10,355 nt of DNA. It comes from Candidatus Elarobacter sp. GTDB lineage: Bacteria > Vulcanimicrobiota > Vulcanimicrobiia > Vulcanimicrobiales > Vulcanimicrobiaceae. Every line of letters starts with the position of its first letter. The first letter of the stretch is position 1. The notes beneath the pieces were generated by a model that worked only from the letters and a program-made list of their open reading frames with translations, made no database searches and was not told where the DNA came from. The stretch spans positions 1 through 10,355 of the forward strand of contig JASLGJ010000211.1 in the NCBI GenBank assembly GCA_030150085.1. Direction: 5' to 3'. Positions 6,099 through 10,355 of the stretch are shown here, one piece after another. Position numbers and translations under genes: made by a program.

Positions 6099-6716
6099 AT
6101 GCAGACAACGGACGTCCGACAGACCGCGCAGCAGGCGGTGGACCAGTCCAAATCGTTCTTGGGCAAACAGGTCGACGACAAGACGACCGAGATCGGGCAG
6201 CAGATCGGCTCGGTGGCGCAGGAGCTGCGCTCCGTCGGCGACCAGCTCAAGCAGAGTCCGATCGCAGGCCCGGTGACGGGTTACGTGGACCAGGGGGTCG
6301 AGTACGTCGAGCGGCTCGGCCAGTACCTGCAAGATGCCGACAGCGACAGGCTGCTCGGCGACCTCGAGAACTTCGCCCGCCAGCAGCCGTGGGCCGTCGC
6401 GGCCGGCGCGCTGGTGCTGGGCTTCGCCGCCTCGCGCTTCCTCAAGACGTCGAGCGCGCGGCGCTACCGCTCCGGCAGCTACGGCGCGAGCGGCGGCTCG
6501 TACGGCGGCGGCACGGGCAGCCACGGCATCAGCTCCGGCACCGCCTACGGCACCACCGGCACCGGTTACGGCACCACCGGCACGGGCTACGGCGGCACGA
6601 GCTACGGCAGCGCGGGCGGCGGCACGGCCGATACCGGCTACTCGGCGACCGGCATCCCCTCCGGCGCCACGGACACGACCGGGATTCGCAGCGGGGGCGA
6701 GCGCTATGCAACCTGA
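6099..6716 (+). CDS. Helical membrane protein with Gly/Tyr-rich repetitive tail
   Basis: The product has 205 residues in three parts. Residues 1-80 are polar, Gln-rich and predicted helical (QTAQQAVDQSKSFLGKQVDD, then EIGQQIGSVAQELRSVGDQL). Residues 84-118 read DRLLGDLENFARQQPWAVAAG and continue through a membrane helix (97-115) to SRFLKTSS, a pattern shared with many small DUF883-like or holin-associated bacterial proteins. Residues 119-205 are low-complexity Gly, Ser, Thr and Tyr, with a tandem 7-residue unit YGTTGTG and many GY/SYG steps, probably disordered. The ATG at 6099 follows GGTGAGGG. The gene's last 11 bases overlap the start of the Holin-X gene, so the genes are translationally coupled. 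I know no function. A membrane-anchored envelope or stress protein is the likeliest reading, since its neighbours are of families often found in stress or envelope loci. Confidence 0.8.
   Translation: MQTTDVRQTAQQAVDQSKSFLGKQVDDKTTEIGQQIGSVAQELRSVGDQLKQSPIAGPVTGYVDQGVEYVERLGQYLQDADSDRLLGDLENFARQQPWAVAAGALVLGFAASRFLKTSSARRYRSGSYGASGGSYGGGTGSHGISSGTAYGTTGTGYGTTGTGYGGTSYGSAGGGTADTGYSATGIPSGATDTTGIRSGGERYAT
6546..6587 (+). repeat. 21-bp tandem repeat in the Gly/Tyr-rich tail
   Basis: Two copies of a 21-base unit beginning TACGGCACCACCGGCAC lie at 6546-6566 and 6567-6587, differing at two bases near their ends, followed by a decayed partial copy (TACGGCGGCACGAGC, 6588-6602). They encode YGTTGTG twice, then YGGTS. 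The repeat explains the low-complexity tail and is a likely site of length variation between strains. Confidence 0.7.
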
Positions 6717-7125
6717 CGCGCCGCGCGAGGCGGACAAGCCGTTTCCCGTGCTCCTGCGCGAGCTGGGAGACGAGATCGGCACGCTCGTCCGCCAAGAGAT
6801 CGCGCTGGCCAAGGTCGAGCTGACCGAGAAGCTCAAGCCGGCCGAGGCCGCGGCCGGGATGTTCAGCGCCACGCTGGTGCTCGCGCTGGGCGCGTTCGGC
6901 GCGCTGACCACGTTCCTGATCGCCGGCATCGCGGCGCTGAACGTGCCGGTGTGGCTGTCGGCGCTGATCGTCACGGTCGTCTACGGCGCGGTTGCGTTCG
7001 TGCTCGCGCAGACCGGCAAGAAGAAGATGCAAGAAGCGACCCCGCTCGTTCCCGAGCAGACCGCGCAGACCGTAAAGGAGGACATCGAATGGGCAAAGAC
7101 TCGAGCGAAATCCGGCGTGAGATAG
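6706..7125 (+). CDS. Phage_holin_3_6 (Holin-X) family membrane protein
   Basis: This 139-residue protein matches the putative actinobacterial Holin-X / Phage_holin_3_6 family, which despite its name is mostly chromosomal and not tied to lysis. Residues 14-45 form the amphipathic helix typical of the family (LLRELGDEIGTLVRQEIALAK, then VELTEKLK). Two hydrophobic hairpin helices follow at about 50-78 (MFSATLVLALGAFGALTTFL) and 82-102 (WLSALIVTVVYGAVAFVL), then a Lys-rich cytoplasmic tail. ATG at 6706 overlaps the preceding gene by 11 bases and is preceded by a G-rich Shine-Dalgarno-like stretch (6691-6700). Its own 3' end overlaps the DUF3618 gene by 37 bases. No endolysin, spanin or phage gene is nearby, so a role in lysis is unlikely; a structural or stress role at the membrane is inferred. 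Confidence 0.88.
   Translation: MQPDAPREADKPFPVLLRELGDEIGTLVRQEIALAKVELTEKLKPAEAAAGMFSATLVLALGAFGALTTFLIAGIAALNVPVWLSALIVTVVYGAVAFVLAQTGKKKMQEATPLVPEQTAQTVKEDIEWAKTRAKSGVR
7075..7088 (+). promoter_or_regulatory. Strong internal ribosome binding site for the DUF3618 gene
   Basis: AAGGAGGA at 7075-7082 is a near-perfect Shine-Dalgarno sequence 6 bases before the ATG at 7089. It lies inside the coding sequence of the Holin-X gene. It fixes the DUF3618 start and implies that this third gene of the operon is translated more strongly than its partners. Confidence 0.85.
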
Positions 7126-8012
7126 AAGAGACCCGGGCTCGCATGGGCGATACGGTCGAGGCGCTGAGCTACAAGGCCGACGTCCCCAACCGTGTGAAAG
7201 ACGCCGTCAACGACAAGGTCGAGACGGTGAAAGGAACGATCGGAGACGTGGTGAGCAACGTGAAGGACGCCGTGAGCGGCGCGAGCGGGAAGGTCGGCAG
7301 CGCGCTGGGCGGCGCGAAGGACAAGGCCGGCACGACCTGGAGCGACACGAGCGACAAGCTCGGCGACACCGTGGGCGGCGTGACCGGCAAGCTGGGCGAC
7401 GTGACGCACGGCGTGACCGACAGGCTCGGCAGCGTCACGGGCGGCGTGAGCGACAAGCTCGGCGCGGTGACCGACAAGATTCCCAGCCCGGGCGACGTGA
7501 CCGGAGCCGCGAAGCGCGGCGTCGGCATGGCGCTCGAGAACCCGCTCGGCTTGGCGATCGGCGCCGCGGCGGCCGGCTTCCTGGCCGGGCTGCTGGTGCC
7601 GGTGACGGACTACGAGCGCGAGACGATCGGGCCGATCCGCGACGACCTGGTCGACAAGGCCCAGCAGCTCGGCAGCGACGCGCTCGAGCACGGCAAGGCC
7701 GTGCTGCAGGAGACCGCCCAGGCGGCGCTCTCGACCGCCCAGCAATCCGCCCAGACCCACGGGCAGCAGGTGGTGCAGAACGTGCAAGGCCAGACCGGCG
7801 ACCAAAACCAGAGCGGCAGCGGCGACAGCGCGCTGTCGTCGGCCGGGATGCCGAGCGACGCGTCGCAGGGCGGCGGGCTGCGCGGCGAGACGCTGATGTC
7901 GGGCGGCACGGGCTCGCAGACCCCGGCCGACAGCGGCAAGACCTCGACGGAGTACGGCGTGCTGCTCGACGACAAGCTCACGCCCGGCGCACCGGGCACC
8001 GCCTCGCCCTAG
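7089..8012 (+). CDS. DUF3618 family protein with LEA-like 11-residue repeats
   Basis: The product has 307 residues. Residues 4-40 are the DUF3618 signature (SSEIRREIEETRARMGDTVE, then ALSYKADVPNRVKDAV). Residues 40-90 continue as Lys/Asp/Val-rich helix-forming sequence. Residues 90-133 form four tandem 11-residue units of the pattern (K/R)LGxVTxGVxD, reminiscent of the 11-mer amphipathic helices of group-3 LEA proteins, apolipoproteins and synucleins. A membrane helix follows (152-171, PLGLAIGAAAAGFLAGLLVP), then a second amphipathic helix (about 174-228) and a disordered Ser/Gly/Gln/Thr-rich tail. DUF3618 proteins usually sit beside Holin-X genes, as here, and have no proven function. Binding to or shaping the membrane, or desiccation/osmotic protection, is my inference from the repeats. 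Its ATG follows a strong Shine-Dalgarno sequence inside the previous gene, and a strong terminator follows its stop. Confidence 0.88.
   Translation: MGKDSSEIRREIEETRARMGDTVEALSYKADVPNRVKDAVNDKVETVKGTIGDVVSNVKDAVSGASGKVGSALGGAKDKAGTTWSDTSDKLGDTVGGVTGKLGDVTHGVTDRLGSVTGGVSDKLGAVTDKIPSPGDVTGAAKRGVGMALENPLGLAIGAAAAGFLAGLLVPVTDYERETIGPIRDDLVDKAQQLGSDALEHGKAVLQETAQAALSTAQQSAQTHGQQVVQNVQGQTGDQNQSGSGDSALSSAGMPSDASQGGGLRGETLMSGGTGSQTPADSGKTSTEYGVLLDDKLTPGAPGTASP
7356..7487 (+). repeat. 33-bp tandem coding repeat (four units) within the DUF3618 gene
   Basis: Four successive 33-base units start at 7356, 7389, 7422 and 7455, each opening with AAGCTCGGC or a close variant (AAGCTGGGC, AGGCTCGGC). They encode 11-residue units beginning KLG or RLG with GGV or HGV in the middle. 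The fourth diverges after AAGCTCGGCGCGGTGACCG. The units differ at several bases, so the array is old rather than a recent expansion. Confidence 0.75.
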
Positions 8013-8043
8013 CGGCGAACTCGGGACACGGTCCCTGGAGCAG

Positions 8044-8073
8044 AAGAGCCCGCGGTGCGACCGCGGGCTCTTT
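8044..8073. terminator. Strong intrinsic terminator between convergent genes
   Basis: AAGAGCCCGCGG (8044-8055) and CCGCGGGCTCTT (8061-8072) form a perfect 12-base stem around the loop TGCGA. A short T-run follows on the + strand (CTTTC), and the As in the left arm give a short one on the - strand. It lies 32 bases after the DUF3618 stop and 27 bases from the stop of the convergent M3 peptidase, so it probably ends transcription from both sides. Confidence 0.85.
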
Positions 8074-8099
8074 CGCGTTCGTGAGGCGAGCCCGTCCTG

Positions 8100-10160
8100 C
8101 TACGTGCTCTTTCCGATCGGGGTGGGCGGCGTGATGCCGAGCTCGCGGTAGAAGGCGTCGGGGTTCATCGGGCGGCCGAGGAACGCGCGCACTTCCTGAT
8201 CGGGCTCTTGCAGGCGGGCCGGGGCGAGGATGTCGCGCCGGTACGCCATGCCGGCGGCGGGATTGGTCAGGCCCTGGGACCGGAAGCGCGAGAACATGTC
8301 CTGCGCGTACACTTTCGACCACAGGTAGCCGTAGTAGCCGGCGTCGTAGCCGCCCATCAGGTGGCCGAAGGCGGACTCGGGGTGCGTGCCCTCGACGAAC
8401 TGGTTGGGCGTGGTCTGCGCGACGGTCGCTTTCCAGACCGCGGTCGCGTCGACCGGCGGGGGCGCGGTGTGGTATTTCATGTCGACCGTCGCGTACTCGA
8501 TCTGGGTCGTGGTGAGCAGCGCGTAGTGCACGTAGCGCGCGGCGATCATCTTTTGGATCAGCGCGTCGGGCAGGGGCTGGCCGGTGGTGACGTTGCTCGA
8601 GACGCGCTCGAGGATGCCCGGGTCCCAGGCCCAGTTCTCGAGCATCTGCGAGGGCGCCTCGACGAAGTCTTGGCGGAAGCCGCTGGTCAGGGTCTCGTAG
8701 GGCTCGGCGGCGAGCATGGCGGCCATGCAGTGGCCGAACTCGTGGAAGAACGTCTCGACGTCGCCGTGGGTGAGCAGCGCGGGCTTGCCCGGCGCGGGCT
8801 GCGGCCAGTTGCCGACGATCGCGCTCTCGGCCAGGCGCACGCTGCCGTCGGGCAGCACGCGGCGCGGCACGATCGGGAAGTTCGCGAAGTGGTCGTACTT
8901 GCCGGGCCGCGGGTAGAGGTCGAGGTAGAACCGCCCCAGCGGCCGACTCGACGCCGCGTCGAACACGTCGTAGGCCTGCACGTCGGGCTGCCAGACCGGC
9001 ACGCCGACGCGCGCGAAGCGCACCCCGAGCAGCTCCTGGTAGATGCCCAGCACGCTCTCGACGACGTGCGGGACGGGGAAGTACTGCTTGATCTCGTTCT
9101 GGTCGACCGCGTAGGTGCTCTTGCGCAGCTGGTTCTCGTAGTAGCTCTGGTCCCACTGCTCGAGCGGGGCGCCCTTGAGCTGCGCCAGCTCGTCGCGCTC
9201 CTGGCGCGCCTTGGGCAGGATGGCGGCGTCGATCTGCGCCAGGAAGCCCTCGACGCGCTGCGGCGTGCCGGCCATCTTGTCGGCCAGCACGTACGCCGCC
9301 CAGGTGCGGTAGCCGAGCAGGTGCGCGAGGCGGTCGCGGGTCGCGATCGCGCTCTCCAGCAGCTGCACGTTGGCTTCGCCGCCGCGGTTCTGGTAGGCGA
9401 CGTAGAACGCTTTGCGCGCCGCGGGGTCGGTCTGGTTGTTCATGAACGGGCTGATCGTCGACTCGTCGACGTGCACCGTGTAGCCGCCGTCGGGGGCCGG
9501 CTTGAGCGCGGCGGCGACGAAGTCGGGCGGGAGCGGCGCGGCTTGCGCGGCCGTCAGCGCCACCGTGGTCGCGTCGTTGCCGAGGTTGACCTGGAAGCGG
9601 TTCTGCAGGTCGGTCAGCTTCTGCTCGAGCGCGACGAACTCGCGCCGCTGCGCGCTCGGCAGGCCCGCGCCGGAGCGCTTCGCCGCGGTCAGCCAGAGCT
9701 GGGTCAGCTTCGCGTCGGCCGGGCTCTTGGCCGTGCCGGAGGCCAGCGCGTCGGCCAGCGCGCGGTAGAGGTCGGGGCGCGCGCTCAGCTCGCTGAGCAC
9801 GCTGCTCTCCTGGGTCGAGCACTGCAGCGAGGCGGCCCGGACGCTCTTGTCGGTCGAGACGTCGTAGAGAAAGCCTTCCGCGACCAGGTCGTCGTTGTAG
9901 TCGGCGGCCGCGGTCTCCAGCGGCAGCACGACCGTGGCGAAGCTGCGCTTGGCGCGCGGCAGGCGGGCCAGCGCGTCGACCCGGCGCACGATCCGGGCGC
10001 TGCCGGCCTTGCAGTTCGCGGCGATCTGGGCCGGGCTGACGGTCCAGCGGATCGGCAGGACCGCGGCGGCGGGAGCGGCTGCGGCGGGAGCCGTCAGCGG
10101 CACGGTGGCGAGGAGCGCGCCGGCCGCCGCCGCGCGCGCACTCCGGAAGAATGCGGACAT
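8100..10160 (-). CDS. Secreted M3 family zinc metallopeptidase (thimet oligopeptidase-like)
   Basis: This 686-residue oligopeptidase of family M3 cuts short peptides. An N-terminal signal peptide (about 1-29: basic start, then Ala/Leu-rich, with AAAA before the likely cleavage) sends it out of the cytoplasm. The M3 catalytic domain fills the C-terminal two thirds. The zinc site HEFGH is at residues 473-477, with catalytic E474 and the third ligand E501 in DFVEAPSQMLENW. The substrate-binding Tyr/His motif is intact: H600 in FGHLMGGY, Y605, Y609 and Y612 in YDAGYYGYLWS. Length and motif spacing are those of thimet oligopeptidase. Two cysteines near the N-terminus (NCKAG, LQCST) could form a disulfide in the periplasm. 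The start is ATG at 10160; a GTG directly before it (10163) is equally possible. It is transcribed alone, convergent with the DUF3618 gene. A role in peptide scavenging or processing is inferred. Confidence 0.95.
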   Translation of the reverse strand: MSAFFRSARAAAAGALLATVPLTAPAAAAPAAAVLPIRWTVSPAQIAANCKAGSARIVRRVDALARLPRAKRSFATVVLPLETAAADYNDDLVAEGFLYDVSTDKSVRAASLQCSTQESSVLSELSARPDLYRALADALASGTAKSPADAKLTQLWLTAAKRSGAGLPSAQRREFVALEQKLTDLQNRFQVNLGNDATTVALTAAQAAPLPPDFVAAALKPAPDGGYTVHVDESTISPFMNNQTDPAARKAFYVAYQNRGGEANVQLLESAIATRDRLAHLLGYRTWAAYVLADKMAGTPQRVEGFLAQIDAAILPKARQERDELAQLKGAPLEQWDQSYYENQLRKSTYAVDQNEIKQYFPVPHVVESVLGIYQELLGVRFARVGVPVWQPDVQAYDVFDAASSRPLGRFYLDLYPRPGKYDHFANFPIVPRRVLPDGSVRLAESAIVGNWPQPAPGKPALLTHGDVETFFHEFGHCMAAMLAAEPYETLTSGFRQDFVEAPSQMLENWAWDPGILERVSSNVTTGQPLPDALIQKMIAARYVHYALLTTTQIEYATVDMKYHTAPPPVDATAVWKATVAQTTPNQFVEGTHPESAFGHLMGGYDAGYYGYLWSKVYAQDMFSRFRSQGLTNPAAGMAYRRDILAPARLQEPDQEVRAFLGRPMNPDAFYRELGITPPTPIGKST

Positions 10161-10214
10161 CACGCTCGATACGTTCGTGAAGGGCCGCCCCGTTCCGTTG
10201 CCGCATTCTGGGCC
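10161..10214. promoter_or_regulatory. Short divergent promoter region
   Basis: These 54 bases separate the starts of the leftward M3 peptidase and the rightward exported protein, so both promoters are packed here or overlap the coding regions. I cannot identify a clear -35/-10 pair. The right-hand ATG lacks a good Shine-Dalgarno sequence (CTGGGCC precedes it). Confidence 0.35.
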
Positions 10215-10355
10215 ATGCTCCGTCCGCTACTTCGAGCGAGCGCGGCCCTCGCGTTCGCGGCCCTCCTCGCGCCCGCCACGCCCTCCGCCGCCCCCGCCCC
10301 GGGACTGGCCTACGACGAGATCGTGCGGGGTGGCGTTGACCACCACCCGCACGAT
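10215..10355 (+). CDS. Exported protein of unknown function (3' end cut off by window)
   Basis: Only the first 47 residues are in the window. They form a clear Sec signal peptide: MLRPLLR start, hydrophobic core ALAFAALLAP and an Ala-rich cleavage region near ATPSAAPAPG. The mature part begins LAYDEIVRGGVDHHPHD. The coding strand stays open to the edge, and its codons are G/C-ending like the rest. ATG at 10215 is the only start before the signal peptide. I do not recognise the family from this fragment. It is divergent from the M3 peptidase across 54 bases, so shared regulation is possible. Confidence 0.7.
   Translation, partial: MLRPLLRASAALAFAALLAPATPSAAPAPGLAYDEIVRGGVDHHPHD

Noticed and set aside
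6706..7125. Holin-family protein as evidence of a prophage lysis cassette
   Set aside because: No endolysin, spanin, tail or integrase gene is nearby. This holin family is commonly chromosomal and paired with DUF3618.
7356..7487. Tandem 33-base units as a CRISPR array
   Set aside because: The units are directly adjacent without spacers, diverge from each other, and lie in frame inside a coding sequence.
7169..7528. Minus-strand Pro/Ser/Val/Leu repeat ORF (119 codons)
   Set aside because: Its striking regularity is only the complement of the 33-base repeats in the DUF3618 gene; it has no start signal of its own.
7978..10206. Minus-strand open frame of 742 codons covering the M3 peptidase
   Set aside because: It is an Arg/Ala/Gly-rich out-of-frame shadow of the M3 peptidase gene, produced by high GC content; the M3 frame has all catalytic motifs.

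Overview
The window is high-GC bacterial chromosome with dense, mostly G/C-ending coding sequence. It holds eleven protein-coding genes I regard as secure (two cut by the window edges) and one doubtful small one. I see no rRNA, tRNA, CRISPR array, insertion sequence or phage structural gene. The SsuA-type binding protein has a Tat/Sec-like signal peptide rather than a lipobox. The M3 peptidase and the last gene also carry export signals, which fits a diderm envelope. The mix (DUF5069, a Holin-X/DUF3618 set, a secreted M3 peptidase, HPPD) would suit a soil or environmental lineage such as Eremiobacterota, but that placement is a guess.

Layout. Bases 1-1539 (+) hold the end of an ABC permease and its periplasmic binding protein, an alkanesulfonate/taurine/nitrate-type importer whose ATPase is not in view. 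Bases 1613-2023 (+) encode a PhnB-like VOC protein. Bases 2024-2370 hold no secure gene, only a possible 68-aa ORF. A glyoxalase-like VOC protein (2371-2727, -) is divergent from a DUF5069 protein (2808-3254, +). Bases 3369-5975 (-) form a compact run read as hppD, then a membrane GGDEF diguanylate cyclase, then a small membrane-anchored DnaJ-type zinc-finger protein. Bases 6099-8012 (+) form a three-gene overlapping operon of small membrane proteins: a helical protein with a Gly/Tyr-rich tail, a Holin-X family protein and a DUF3618 protein with 11-residue repeats. A strong bidirectional-looking terminator (8044-8073) separates it from a convergent secreted M3 metallopeptidase (8100-10160, -). 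A divergent exported protein of unknown function starts at 10215 and runs off the edge.

How the genes may work together. The permease and binding protein are one importer. The hppD run puts a tyrosine-catabolism (or homogentisate-supplying) enzyme next to a c-di-GMP synthase, and the two reading frames touch. The 6099-8012 trio is translationally coupled and looks like an envelope or stress module whose function is not established. It is the best candidate here for under-described biology. The second point worth attention is the missing start of the GGDEF gene: its first membrane helix is encoded upstream of the first usable start codon.
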